Below are positions 28,140 through 37,977 of a stretch of DNA of 64,000 bases, piece after piece. The notes beneath the pieces are model-generated. The model saw only the letters and a program-made list of their open reading frames with translations. It was not told the origin of the DNA and did no database searches. The translations under genes were made by a program, and so were the position numbers. This DNA is from Streptomyces sp. SW4 (GTDB lineage Bacteria > Actinomycetota > Actinomycetes > Streptomycetales > Streptomycetaceae), in NCBI GenBank assembly GCA_003248315.1, contig QKWM01000004.1, positions 4,895,001-4,959,000 on the forward strand, read 5' to 3'. Within the stretch, counting starts at the first letter, position 1, and every line of letters starts with the position of its first letter.

Positions 28140-28909
28140 CGCGCCACCATCCCGGCCGACAGGTCGATGTCGGCGCCGCACAGCCCCGGCATCCGCAGCA
28201 TCGCGGTCACCGCGCTCCCGACCTCTTCTTCGGTGACCATCCGGCCCAGCGCCGCCCGCGACACGAACGCGGCCTCCGCCTCGGCGTAACTGCCGCCCGT
28301 GCGCTCCGCCTCCAGCCGGAAGTTGCGTTCCATCCGGGGACCCGAGACGGGCCCCGGCGAGAGGGAGTTGACCGTCACGCCGAGCGGCCCGACCTCACCG
28401 GCGAGCGTCGCCGTGAGCCCGATGACGGCCATCTTGGAGGCGCAGTAGGGCGTACGCCGCAGCAGGGGGCGCTTCCCCGACACGGAGGCGATGTTGATGA
28501 CGTCGCCGGCGCCGCGCCGGGTCATCGGGGGCAGGAAGGCCCGGCACATCAGGAACATGCCGCGCACGTTCACCGCGAAGACCTCGTCCCACTCCTCGGG
28601 CGTGACCTCCGTCAGCGCCGCGACGGGTCCCGCGATCCCGGCGTTGTTGACCAGGATGGAGATCTCCTCGTCCGCGAGCCGCTCGGCGAGCGCCGTCACG
28701 TCGTCGGGCCGGGAGACGTCGCAGACGTGGTGGGTGACGCCCGGGCCGAGCCGTGCCGCGGTCTCCTCGAGGGTGCGCCGGGTACGGCCCGTGATCACCA
28801 CACGCGCCCCCTCCGACAGCAGCGACCGGGCGATGGCGCTCCCCAGGCCGTTCCCGCCGCCGCTCACCAGCGCCGTCCGGCCGGCCAGCGGGGCCGTCGT
28901 GCCGGTCAC
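28136..28909 (-). CDS. Short-chain dehydrogenase/reductase
   Basis: About 257 residues, intact. NAD(P) motif VSGGGNGLGSAIA, NNAGIAG, catalytic Ser in INIASVSGKRP, Tyr-Lys in YCASKMAVIGL. A group that oxidises secondary alcohols. GTG start at 28909 overlaps the upstream HisD-like stop (GTGA), and its own stop overlaps the aldolase start: a tightly coupled dehydrogenase-dehydrogenase-aldolase series. Confidence 0.88.
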   Translation of the reverse strand: MTGTTAPLAGRTALVSGGGNGLGSAIARSLLSEGARVVITGRTRRTLEETAARLGPGVTHHVCDVSRPDDVTALAERLADEEISILVNNAGIAGPVAALTEVTPEEWDEVFAVNVRGMFLMCRAFLPPMTRRGAGDVINIASVSGKRPLLRRTPYCASKMAVIGLTATLAGEVGPLGVTVNSLSPGPVSGPRMERNFRLEAERTGGSYAEAEAAFVSRAALGRMVTEEEVGSAVTAMLRMPGLCGADIDLSAGMVAR

Positions 28910-30214
28910 GCGCCCGCCTCCTCGTTCCACGGCAGCGCCGCGCCCGCGTACTTGGCCGCGCGCACGTCACCCGAGCGGGCATGCCCCTCGAACAGCTCGA
29001 CGCGCGCCGCGCGCCCGCACACCTCGCCGAGCAGCGCCGACGAGGACGGATCGGTGACCTCCTGGTACGTCACCGTCTTGAGGTACTTGCCGACCCACAG
29101 CCCGCCCGTGTAGCGGGCCGCGCCGCGGGTGGGCAGGACGTGGTTGGTGCCGATGACCTTGTCGCCGTAGGAGACGCACGTGCCCTCGCCGAGGAACAGC
29201 GCCCCGTAGTCGCGCATCCGCTCCAGGGCCCGGCGCGGCTCCTCGGTGAGGATCTCCACGTGCTCGCTCGCGTAGGAGTCGGCGACCGCGAACGCCTCGT
29301 CGAGCGAGTCGACGACGACGATCTCCCCGTGGTCGCGCCAGGCCGGTCCGGCGAAGTCCCTGGTGGGCATCGTCGGCAGAAGGCGTTCGACGTGCCGCTC
29401 CACCTCGCGGCCCAGCGCCTCGGAGGTGGTGACGAGGACGGCGGGCGAGTCCGGACCGTGCTCGGCCTGCGACAGCAGGTCCACGGCCACCACGAAGGGG
29501 TCCGCGTGCTCGTCGGCGACCACGAGGATCTCCGTCGGGCCGGCGAACAGGTCGATGCCGACCTCGCCGAACAACTGCCGCTTGGCCTCGGCGACGTAGG
29601 CGTTCCCCGGGCCCGCGATCATCGGCACGCTGCCGATGGTCTCCGTGCCGACGGCCAGCGCCGCGACCGCCTGCACCCCGCCGAGCAGGTAGATCTCGTC
29701 GGCGCCCGCCAGATGCATGGCCGCGACGGTCGCGGCCGGCACCTCGCCCCGGATCGGCGGGGTGCAGGCGGCGACCCGGGAGACCCGGCCACCTTCGCCG
29801 TCACGATGGTCATGTGGGCGGAGGCGGTCAGCGGATAGCGCCCGCCCGGGACGTACGCACCCGCGCCCGAGACCGGCACGTGACGGTGACCGAGGCGGAC
29901 GCCTGGCAGCGTCTCGATCTCGACGTCGTGCATCGAATCGCGCTGCGCCTGCGCGAACGTCCGCACCTGCTGCTGCACGAAACGGATGTCGTCCAGCACG
30001 GTGCCGGGGACGCCGGAGACGATCCGGCCGATCTCGTCCTCGGACAGCCGGAACGACGCGGGGCTCCAGTCGTCGAACTTCTCCGAGTACTGGCGGACGG
30101 CCTCGTCACCGCGCTCGCGGATGTCGTCGAGGATCGCGGCGACGCGCTCGGCGACGTCCGCGCGGGCGGCGCGGACCTGGCCGGCGGGACGGGGGACTTC
30201 AGGTGTCGGGGCAT
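28906..30214 (-). CDS. Histidinol-dehydrogenase-family oxidoreductase 1 (two frameshifts)
   Basis: HisD-fold zinc NAD-dependent enzyme, about 436 residues. Zinc and catalytic positions appear retained: LLSQAEHGPDSP (Gln, His), SEHVEI (Glu-His), GDKVIGTNHVLPT (Asp) and LFEGHARS (His). Missing bases near 30190 and 29786. Neighbours are catabolic, not histidine genes, so it more likely oxidises another amino- or hydroxy-methyl alcohol in two steps to an acid, as HpsN does for dihydroxypropanesulfonate. First gene of a coupled trio with SDR and aldolase. Confidence 0.82.
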
Positions 30215-30223
30215 GGTGGCCCT

Positions 30224-30273
30224 TTCGTGGGAGGCGGAGATTCCGGGATTCGTGGGAGGCGGAGATTCCGGGA
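30224..30273. repeat. 25-bp exact tandem duplication
   Basis: Two adjoining identical copies of a 25-base unit beginning TTCGTGGGAGGCGGAGATTC, immediately upstream of the HisD-like gene; related GGGGAGATGCGG sequence follows. It would lie in the transcript leader. Confidence 0.8.
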
Positions 30274-30314
30274 AGGGAAGATGCGGTGACTCCGCGAAGG
30301 GGAGATGCGGGGGC

Positions 30315-31063
30315 TCAGGCCGGTCGAGGGGTGGGGACGTGGCGGGCCTGTGCTGCCGTGACGAGGCCGTCGAGGACCGCGGTGAGCGCGTCGGGCCGCT
30401 CCCACGGCAGCAGGTGTCCGGCGTCCGGCAGCTCGTGCAGCGCGGCCCCGGGCACGGCGTCGGCGATGGCCCGGTGGAAGCCGGGCGGGCACAGGGCGTC
30501 CGCGTGCCGCACACCACGGCCGTCGGGCAGCGGGCGGCGCGCAGGGCGGCGAAGGCGTCCCGGCGGGTGGCCTGCGCCGCGAGCTGGGCGCGTGCGGCGC
30601 GCGGGCCGACCGAGCGGGCCATGCGTCGGTAGCGCTCCGCGAGCCGCTCGGGCGCCGGGTCCCGGGCGAACATGCCGGGCAGGGTCCGCTCGACCACCGC
30701 GTCGAACCGGCCGGCGGCGGCCAGTTCGTCCAGCGTCCGCCAGGCCGCGTACTGCTCGGGGCGCGGCGCCCCGCGTTCGTCGAGACGAGGCACAGACCGG
30801 CGACCCGTCCGGGGGCGCGGCGCAGCGCCTCGAACCCGACGATGGCCCGAGGCTCAGTCCGACCAGCACGAACGGGCCGTCCGTCGCGGCCAGCACGGCG
30901 TCGGCCAGCCCTCCGAGGGTGGGCTCGGTGAGCGTGACGTGGTGGACCGGGTGCCCGGCCGGGAACCCGACGTCCGCCCACAGGCTCGCGTCGCACAGCA
31001 TGCCCGGGACGGCGACCAGGGGCAGCCGTCCCTGCGCGGGGCGGTGGCGGGGCCGGGCATCAT
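30315..31063 (-). CDS. Alpha/beta hydrolase (four frameshifts)
   Basis: PLVAVPGMLCDASLWADV (oxyanion region), the nucleophile elbow VLVGLSLG, and the closing DAGHLLPWERPDALTAVLD with the catalytic His. About 250 residues after restoring single bases near 31040, 30850, 30773 and 30508. The ATG overlaps the cupin stop as ATGA. Family members hydrolyse esters, lactones or C-C bonds; the substrate here is unknown. Confidence 0.75.
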
Positions 31064-32194
31064 CGGCGCGCGGAGCGGGGCAGCAGCGCGTAGGGCGCGA
31101 CGTATCCGTTGTGGTCGATGCCCACGCCGGCGTCGGCGGCGGCCTTGACGACCTCCTCGTCCCATTCGAGACGGACCCGGCCGTCACCGGAGTTGACCAC
31201 GAGCAGATCGCCCCGGGCGTCGCCGACGTTGCGCAGGGTCCGCCAGGCGTCCCGCGGCACGGAGAGCATGTCCGCGGGCCCAGGCGCACCGAGACGGGGT
31301 CCGTGCGGTTGAGGGTGATCTCCCACAGGCCCTCCTTGACGATGAGCGTCTGCGTCTCGTGCTGCCGGTGGGTGGAGACGCCCTGGCCCGGTTCGGCGCG
31401 CAGCCAGGCGACGTTGTGGCCGTGCGGATTGAAGATCCGGGGCTCCTGGTGCGGGTCCTCCGTCATGCCGTACCCGATGACGCAGCTCAGGCGCGCGCCC
31501 GCGCCGGGCAGGGAGCTGTCGAGGAAGGGGTGCTCGGACCAGACGAGGTCGTCCGCCGCGGCGACCCGGCGCCTCATCTCCCCGGGGCTGTAGCGGCGCA
31601 GCCGGTCGATGTGCTCCTGCGCCATCGGCTGCACCAGCTCCGTCCCTCGGGGATCTCGTCGCCGGCGACGGTGTCGATGAGCTGGTTGTCGGCGGTGAGG
31701 TACAGCCCGTGGCCCTCGGCCTCGCGCAGCACGGACGGGCCCCAGATGATGCCGCCGGTGTCGTCCATGCCGAGCACGGTGAACAGCCAGCCGTCGTCCG
31801 GGCCGGTGTTGGTGAACCCGCGGAAGATCCAGGTCGGGACGGAGACGATGTCGCCGGCCCGCAGCGGCAGTTCGCCCTCCGTGCCGTCCGCGCCCCAGCG
31901 CAGCAGGTACTCGCCGTCGGTGCAGACGAACACCTCGGCCGTGTAGTGCAGGTGGAGGTTGTTGGTGATGCCGTGGGGCATGGCCGCGGCGCCGATGTTG
32001 TAGCCGTGGGGCAGGCGCAGGTTGACGAACTGGCCGGACGCCTGCGACACGCCCGGACCGATCATCGCGTAGTTCTCCTTGCGGTCCGACCCCGGCGTCC
32101 GGCAGTCGATGAACGCCTGGTCGCAGGAGACGAAGTCGCTGCGGCGGATCGTGCGCCGATCCAGTTCGGAGGGGGACACGACGACGTCGGGCAT
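31060..32194 (-). CDS. Two-domain cupin protein (two frameshifts)
   Basis: About 378 residues. First cupin (residues 60-160): NNLHLHYTAEVFVCTDGEYL, GDIVSVPTWIFRGFTNTG. Second cupin (residues 240-350): GVSTHRQHETQTLIVKEGLW, PADMLSVPRDAWRTLRNVG. His/Glu metal-ligand positions are visible in both. Bicupins include dioxygenases and isomerases; no subclass is clear. Missing bases near 31648 and 31280. AGGAG precedes the ATG at 32194; first gene of the cupin-hydrolase pair. Confidence 0.75.
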
Positions 32195-32221
32195 GAGGAC
32201 TCCTCGGGCTTGGCATGGCCT

Positions 32222-32270
32222 GTTCGGGCCGGGCGGTTGCGTGGGCGGTCGTTCGGGCCGGGCGGTTGCG
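32222..32270. repeat. 20-bp direct repeat between cupin and lacI
   Basis: GTTCGGGCCGGGCGGTTGCG occurs at 32222-32241 and 32251-32270. The 413-base gap (32195-32607) also holds two ATACGTAT sites and otherwise shows no gene. Confidence 0.75.
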
Positions 32271-32373
32271 GGCGGTGCCGGCGGCGGTCTCGCGAGGGGG
32301 CCGGCCGGCTCGCCGCACCGGGGACGCGCGGGGCCGCGTCGTGTGGGCCGCCGTGCTCGGTGCGCTCGGCGTG

Positions 32374-32383
32374 CATACGTATG
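32374..32383. promoter_or_regulatory. CATACGTATG site, cupin side of the divergent gap
   Basis: Perfect 10-base palindrome 180 bases upstream of the cupin start, identical to the transporter site at 27270. Confidence 0.7.
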
Positions 32384-32545
32384 TACTCCCACCATGACAG
32401 GGGTCCGGCCGGTCGATGTCAAGAGGCGGGTGCGTAATTCCTTGCGCAATCCCTTCGGCGGGTTTCCCGGCAGGGCGGCGCGCTCGGAGGCGAACCCGGG
32501 CGGGAGTCCGGCAGACGCGCCCCGGCCCGAGCCGAGCATCTGGTA

Positions 32546-32555
32546 CATACGTATC
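32546..32555. promoter_or_regulatory. CATACGTATC site before lacI
   Basis: ATACGTAT core (32547-32554) 53 bases before the lacI ATG at 32608, placed for autorepression. Confidence 0.65.
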
Positions 32556-32607
32556 CTGGCCGGGAGGGAGACGGGGCGGCGCGGCCCGGGCGACGAGAAG
32601 AGGGGCG

Positions 32608-33603
32608 ATGGCGATCACGAGTCATGACGTGGCGAGGCTGGCGGGCGTCTCCCAGCCGACGGTGTCCCGGGCCCTGCGGGACGACCCCGGGTCTCGGCGG
32701 CGACGCGGGAGAAGGTGAAGGAGGCGGCACGTGCGCTGAACTACGTGCCCAGCGAGGTCGGCCGCTCCCTGTCCACCCGCTCCACGCGCCGGATCGGCGT
32801 GATCGTGACCGATCTGACGAACCCGTTCTACCCGCACGTCGTCGCGCCCCTGCACGACGAACTCGGGGCCTCGGCTACCGCATGATGCTCCTGACGAGCG
32901 CTCCGACGAGGCGGTCGCCCAGGAGAACCTCCTCGACCAGTCGCTCGACGGCGTCGTCCTCGCCACGGCCACCACCGACTCCCGTCTGCCCGCCCAGCTG
33001 GACCGCCGCGGCATGCCCTACGTGTTCCTCAACCGCGACACGGGCCGGGCCGGCGACTTCGCCTCCGTGGTCGACAACGAGGGCGGTGGCCGCCTCGTGG
33101 CCCGCGAACTCGCCGCGCTCGGCCACCGCCGGATCGCGGGCGTCTTCGGTGCCGCCAACACCACCACGGGGCGCGAGCGGGAGCTCGGCTTCCGCCTCGC
33201 CCTCGCCGACGAGGGCATCGGCCTGCCCGAGGAACGGGTGGTGCGGGGCCCGTTCGAGTACGAGACGGGGTACCGGGCCCTGCCCCGGCTGCTGGATGCC
33301 GCGCAGCGCCCCACCGCCGTGTTCTGCGGCAACGACGTGGTCGCGGTCGGTGTCCTCAACGCCGCCCGTGCCGCCGGCCTGCGCGTGCCCGACGACCTCA
33401 CCGTCATCGGCTTCGACGACCTCCCCATGGCCTCCTGGGAGGTGCTCCGGCTCACCACGGTCCGCCACGACCTGGCGGAACTGGCACGGCAGGCGGCGCG
33501 CCTGCTGGTGCGCCGCATCCGGGGCGAGGCCGACCCCGCCGGTGAACGCCTGGTCCTGCCCACCGAGTTCGTGCCGCGCGGGACGCACGGACCGCCGGCC
33601 TGA
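32608..33603 (+). CDS. LacI-family transcriptional regulator (three frameshifts)
   Basis: Helix-turn-helix SHDVARLAGVSQPTVSRALR at the N-terminus, hinge VPSEVGRSLSTR, then the periplasmic-binding-protein-like sensor: IGVIVTDLTNPFYP, GVVLATATTDS, VDNEGGGRLVARELAALGHR, PTAVFCGNDVVAVGVLNAAR, VIGFDDLPMASW. Missing bases near 32690, 32872 and 32900; corrected length about 332. It is divergent from the cupin gene and sits beside its presumed ATACGTAT operators. Ligand probably a small sugar-like or hydroxy-acid inducer. Confidence 0.88.
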
Positions 33604-33607
33604 GCCC

Positions 33608-35153
33608 TCAGCGGCGCCCGGCACCGGGCCGCGGGGGTGTCGCGAGCGAGGGCGGCGCGTCGGCCGGGGGTGGTGCGTCGGCCGGGGGTGGTGCGTCCGC
33701 CGGGGTGGTGCGTCGGCCGGAGGCGGTGCCGGCGCCTCGCCGTCGTCACCGGTCCGCGCGGCACCACCGCCCGGGTCCGTGGCCGGCCGGCCGGCGGCCC
33801 GGCGCTGGCGCAGCACGCCCACGGCGACGAGTACGGCGGCGAGTCCGAGCGACAGCCACAGTTCGAGCCGGTGCCCGGGAGAACGGCCATGAGCACCAGG
33901 ACGCCCGCGATGAAGGCGATGGTCGCGAGCGTCAGATACGGGAACCCCCACATCCGCACCTCGGACGGGCCCGGTTCCCGGCGCCGGGTCGCGTACTGGG
34001 TGACCGCGATCACCAGGTACATCATCAGCGCGATCGCGCCGCTGGACGCGAGGAGATACGCGAACACCTCCGGCAGCGCCTGGTCGGCGAGCACGGCGAC
34101 GACGCCGACGAGCGCCGCGGCGAGCACCGCGGTGCGCGGCACGCCCGAGACGGAGGTGACGGCGAAGGCCGCCGGGGCGTCGCCGCGCCGGGCGAGCGAG
34201 TACGCCATGCGGGAGGCGGTGTAGATCGCCGAGTTCAGGCAGCTGCTGACGGCGACGACGAGGACGACGTCCATGATGCGTCCGGCGCCGGGGATGTTCA
34301 TGCGGTCGAGCACCGCCTGGTAGGAGCCGTCGGCCAGCGCCTCGGAGTTCCACGGCACGAGACTGACGACGATGAAGATCGACCCGATGTAGAAGAGCCC
34401 GAGCCGCCAGACCACGGCGCGCACGGCCTTCCTGATGTTCTTCCTCGGCTCCTCGGACTCCGCGGCGGCGATGGTCACGATCTCGCTGCCCTGGAAGGCG
34501 AACATCGCGGTGAGCAGCCCGGCGAGCACGGCCACCCCGCCCTTCGGCGCGAACCCGCCCTCGCTCCACAGGTGTCCGACGCCGTGGGCGTCGGAGCCGG
34601 GCAGCAGCCCGAGGACGGCCAGCGCGCCGAGGACGAGGAACGCCACGATCGCGACGACCTTCAGCAGCGCGAACCAGTACTCGAACTCGCCGTAGTTGCG
34701 TACGGCCAGGAGGTTGCTGCCGGTCAGGACGGCGATCAGCAGCAGGGCCGGTATCCAGCCCGGCAGCGCGGTGATCCCGGCGATCACCTCACCGGCGGCG
34801 ATCGCCTCGATCGGGATGACGAGGACGTAGAACCACCAGTACAGCCAGCCGATGGAGAACCCCGCCCAGCGGCCCAGGGCGCGGTCGGCGTACGTGGAGA
34901 ACGACCCGGTGTCGGGGTGGGCGACGGCCATCTCGCCGAGCATCTGCATGACCAGGACGACCAGGGCCGCCGCCAGGAGGAACGAGACCAGGACGGCGGG
35001 CCCGGCCGTCGCGACGGCGTTGGAGGAGCCGACGAACAGGCCGGCCCGATCACGCCGCCGATGGAGATCATGGTGATCTGCCGGCCCTTCAGCCCTGGGT
35101 GAGGGCGGAACCGTGCGTGCCCGGCGGGGAGCCGGTGAGGAGCGGTGGTGCAT
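33608..35153 (-). CDS. Amino acid permease, APC family (about five frameshifts)
   Basis: GLKGRQITMISIGGVIGAGL is the conserved APC start, followed by SSNAVATAGPAVLVSFLLAA, FSTYADRALGRWAGFSIGWLYW, FQGSEIVTIAAAESEEPRK, and SRMAYSLARRGDAPAAF: the AAT/GABA-permease subgroup with twelve helices. Bases seem missing near 35118, 35092, 35043, 33878 and in the repeat at 33655-33735. The tail is Pro/Ala-rich from an 18-bp repeat. It likely imports the substrate of the HisD2-amidohydrolase module. Convergent with lacI, 4 bases apart. Confidence 0.8.
33655..33735. repeat. 18-bp tandem repeat in the permease 3' end
   Basis: About four copies of GGTGCGTCGGCCGGGGGT with 17/18-base variants. In the permease frame it encodes a Pro-Ala-Asp-rich tail (PPADAPP-like). 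Variable copy length could alter the tail. Confidence 0.75.
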
Positions 35154-35154
35154 G

Positions 35155-35265
35155 GGAGACCTCGGGGAGGGGGACGGAGGGGGAGCCTCGGACGAGCCTC
35201 GGGGAGGGGGACGGGAGGAGCCTCGGATGAGCCTCGGGGGAGGGGGCCGTCGGAGGGGACACCTT
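35155..35265. repeat. Degenerate G-rich repeat upstream of the permease
   Basis: GAGCCTCGG blocks separated by GGGGAGGGGGACGG stretches recur about four times. The 243-base gap before the HisD2 stop holds this and a hairpin; no gene was seen. Confidence 0.6.
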
Positions 35266-35335
35266 CAGGGGGCCACTCGAGTCAGGAGGGGTGGCGGGGC
35301 GCCCGCGTCACGTGCCGCGGGCGCCCGCCGCCCCG

Positions 35336-35357
35336 CCGTGCCGCTCGGGCGGCACGG
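35336..35357 (-). terminator. Hairpin after the second HisD-like gene
   Basis: CCGTGCCGC and GCGGCACGG (9 bp) around TCGG, about 40 bases downstream of the HisD2 stop on the minus strand. Confidence 0.55.
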
Positions 35358-35396
35358 GTGACACGGGCGGCCGGTGCCCGTCCGGGGACGGACGGA

Positions 35397-36757
35397 TCAG
35401 AGCTGCTCGCGCAGCGGTGCGGGGACCGAGTCGAACGCGGGCGAGGTACGGCCGATCCGGTCGATGCGCACCGTGGCCGTCGCCCCGTGCGCGGCCAGGC
35501 CCTCGAAGGCGGAGATGCGCTCGACGGCGGGTGCCAGCGCGGCCGTGCCCTCCCGGGTCGCCCGCTGGTAGGTGAGCGGCTTGAGGAACCGGGAGACCGA
35601 CAGGCCGGCGTTGTAGCGGGCGGTCTTGCCCGTCGGCAGCACGTGGTTCGTGCCGGCGATGCCCTTGTCGGAGTACGCCACGGTGGACCACGGGCCGATG
35701 AACAGCGAACCGTAGCTGGTGAGGCTGCGCAGGTAGAAGTCGTCGTCCTCGGTGTGGACCTCCAGGTGCTCGGGCCGAGGACGTCGGCGACGGCGACCGC
35801 GTCGTCCCGGTCCCGTACGACGATGACGGAGCCGAAGTCCCGCCAGGCCGGTCCCGCGATGTCGCGCGTCGCCAGCTTCTCCAACTGGGTCTCCACCTCC
35901 GCGACCACCGCGCGGCCCAGCGCCTCGGAGGTGGTGATCAGGGCGGCGGGCGAGTTGGGGCCGTGCTCGGCCTGACCGAGGAGGTCCGCCGCCACCCACG
36001 CCGGGTCGGCGCTGTCGTCGGCGATCACCGCGACCTCCGACGGACCGGCGAGCAGGTCGATGCCGACCCGCCCGAACAACTGCCGCTTGGCCTCGGTGAC
36101 GAAGGCGTTGCCCGCACCGACCAGCATGTCCACCGGCGCCTCGCCCAGCAGGCCGAAGGCCATCGCGCCCAGCGCCTGGACACCGCCGACGGCGAACACC
36201 CGGTCCGCCTGCGACAGGTGGGCGCCGTACAGGACGGCGGGGTGGGCGCCGTGCTCGCCGGACGGCGGCGTGCACGCCACGACCGTCGGCACGCCGGCCG
36301 TCTTCGCGACGTTGACGGTCATGAAGGCGCTGGCCAGCAGCGGGAAGCGGCCCGCCGGCAGGTAGGCGCCGACCCGGGAGACGGGGACGTAGCGCTGGCC
36401 GCACGTCACGCCGGGGGCCAGTTCGATCTCGAAGTCGGCCAGGTGCTCGCGCTGCGCGGCCGCGAACCGACGCGTGCGCTCGCACCCCATCTCCAGGGCG
36501 GTGCGGACGTCCGGAGGCAGGGCGTCACCGGACTTCTTCAGCTCGGCCTCGCCGATCTCCAGGTCGCCGGACCAGCCGTCGAGTTCCCGGGCGTAGGCGC
36601 GGACGGCGTCCAGGCCCTTGCGCTCGATCTCCCGCAGCATCTCGGAGACCCGCTCCACGACCTTCGGGTCGCGCTGGGCGGGCGGGCCGTCGACGGCGGG
36701 CTTCTTCAGCCACTGGAGAGGGGGGAGGGCCTGTGCTTCTTCGTGCGTGATCTGCAT
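35397..36757 (-). CDS. Histidinol-dehydrogenase-family oxidoreductase 2 (frameshift near 35774)
   Basis: About 453 residues. The HisD zinc/catalytic positions are all visible: LLGQAEHGPNSP, PEHLEV, SDKGIAGTNHVLPT and AFEGLAAHG. One base is missing near 35774 (VLGPEHLEV). Only moderately similar to the first HisD-like protein (for example AGPSEVAVIADDSADP against AGPTEILVVADEHADP), so not a recent duplicate. Two inverted repeats precede it (36786-36832). With the permease, LysR and amidohydrolase it forms a separate catabolic unit. Confidence 0.82.
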
Positions 36758-36785
36758 GGCGAGGACGCTATGCGCGCCGGAGCCA

Positions 36786-36808
36786 CAGGACTAGATGGGC
36801 GAGTCCTG
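36786..36808. promoter_or_regulatory. Inverted repeat CAGGACT-N9-AGTCCTG
   Basis: Perfect 7-base arms 29 bases before the HisD2 ATG; with the dyad at 36816 it fits a two-part LysR-type binding region. Confidence 0.6.
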
Positions 36809-36815
36809 GGCGATC

Positions 36816-36832
36816 CACAGGGTTTTCCTGTG
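36816..36832. promoter_or_regulatory. Inverted repeat CACAGG-GTTTT-CCTGTG, shared motif
   Basis: Perfect 6-base arms. The 16-mer ACAGGGTTTTCCTGTG recurs with one change at 38071-38086 before the amidohydrolase. Likely operator of the nearby LysR protein. Confidence 0.7.
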
Positions 36833-36846
36833 ACTCCTTGCGCCGG

Positions 36847-36958
36847 GCGTCAGGCGTCTGGCGTCTGGCGTCTGGCGCCGGGCACCTTGCGCCTGGCGTG
36901 TGCCGTCAGCCGTCAGCCGTCAGCCGTCAGCCGTCAGCCGTCAGCCGTCAGCCGTCAG
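36847..36958. repeat. Heptanucleotide tandem arrays
   Basis: First a short array of GCGTCTG units (36847-36881, one GCGTCAG copy), then eight perfect copies of CCGTCAG (36903-36958). The 225-base gap between HisD2 and lysR contains only this and the LysR-type sites. Confidence 0.9.
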
Positions 36959-36982
36959 CCGTCCGGCGTCGGCCCGTGCTCG

Positions 36983-37891
36983 TCACAGCGCCAGGTTCTG
37001 CCGCAGTTCCCGCAGTGTGTCCTCGGCGAGCCGGGCGAGTTCCCGTGTGGCGCGGACAGCGGCCGGTCCACGCGGCGGACGAGGGCGATCGTGTCGTACA
37101 GCGGCTCGGCGAAGGAGGCGGTGTGCAGCCCCGCCGGGAACGCCGGGCTGCTGATGACGGCGCGGCTGGCGATCGTGTCGCCGACGCCGGCCGCGACCAG
37201 CTTCAGGGCGGCCTCGACGTGTTCCAGCTCGATGAGCGGATCGATGCGGACGCCGGACAGCTGGGCCCGCTCGGCGAGCTGCCGCCGGGTCGGGTCCTGC
37301 CAGCCGTAGTGCGCGTCGTAGAGCACCAGCGGGGCCTGGGAGAACGCCTCGATGGTCACGGGAGTGCGTGTGCGCCCGGGTCGGCGCTGACGTAGAACAC
37401 CTCGTCGCGCAGCAGCGGTGTGACCGCCAGTCCCTCGTCGTCGATCGGCAGGACGACGAGCCCGGCCTCGATCCGCCCGCGGCCACGGCGGCGGCGGTCT
37501 CCGCCGAGTTCTGGCCGACGAGCCGGACCCGGACCTTGGGGTAGCGGGCGTGGAACAGCTGGACCAGGTCGGCCAGCAGGTAGTAGTCGGCGTTGCGCAG
37601 CACCCCGAACGTCGCCGTGCCGCCGCCCAGCGAGCCCAGCGAGTGCACGGCGCGGACACCGCTGTCCGCCGCGGCGAGTGCTTCCTGGGCGTACGGCAGG
37701 AGTTCCCGCCCGGCGGTCGTGAGGGTGAGCGTGCGGCTGCCGCGGGCGAACAACTCCGCGTCCAGCTCGGCCTCCAGGCGGCGGACCAGCTCGGAGACCG
37801 ACGCCTGGGCGATGTCCATGGCCTTGGCCGCGGCGGTGAACGACCCGAGCCGCTCCGCCTCGACGAACGCCCTGAGCTGGTTGAGGGTCAT
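36983..37891 (-). CDS. LysR-family transcriptional regulator (three frameshifts)
   Basis: MTLNQLRAFVEAERLGSFTA, then AAAKAMDIAQASVSELVRRL form the winged helix; the effector domain reads ATFGVLRNADYYLLADLVQL, then VTIEAFSQAPLVLYDAHYG, and ends TLRELRQNLAL. Missing bases near 37478, 37365 and 37062; corrected length about 303. It lies between HisD2 and the amidohydrolase gene, each preceded by the same ACAGGGTTTTCCT motif, so it probably activates both. Confidence 0.85.
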   Translation of the reverse strand: MTLNQLRAFVEAERLGSFTAAAKAMDIAQASVSELVRRLEAELDAELFARGSRTLTLTTAGRELLPYAQEALAAADSGVRAVHSLGSLGGGTATFGVLRNADYYLLADLVQLFHARYPKVRVRLVGQNSAETAAAVAAGGSRPGSSSCRSTTRDWRSHRCCATRCSTSAPTRAHTHSRDHRGVLPGPAGALRRALRLAGPDPAAARRAGPAVRRPHRSAHRAGTRRGRPEAGRGRRRRHDRQPRRHQQPGVPGGAAHRLLRRAAVRHDRPRPPRGPAAVRATRELARLAEDTLRELRQNLAL

Positions 37892-37977
37892 GCCGCCCGC
37901 CCTTCCGCGAGGCGGACGGACGCGGCGGGGCGGAGGCAGGGCACAGACATGCCGGAACCCTAACGGGGAGTACGGGA

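Noticed and set aside
28906..30214. Histidine biosynthesis operon
   Set aside because: No hisC, hisB or other his genes are adjacent; neighbours are catabolic.
20000..36000. Pseudogene-rich decaying island
   Set aside because: Shifts are spread evenly over the window, including essential-type genes, and all are one-base homopolymer changes; no internal stops, large deletions or insertion sequences accompany them.
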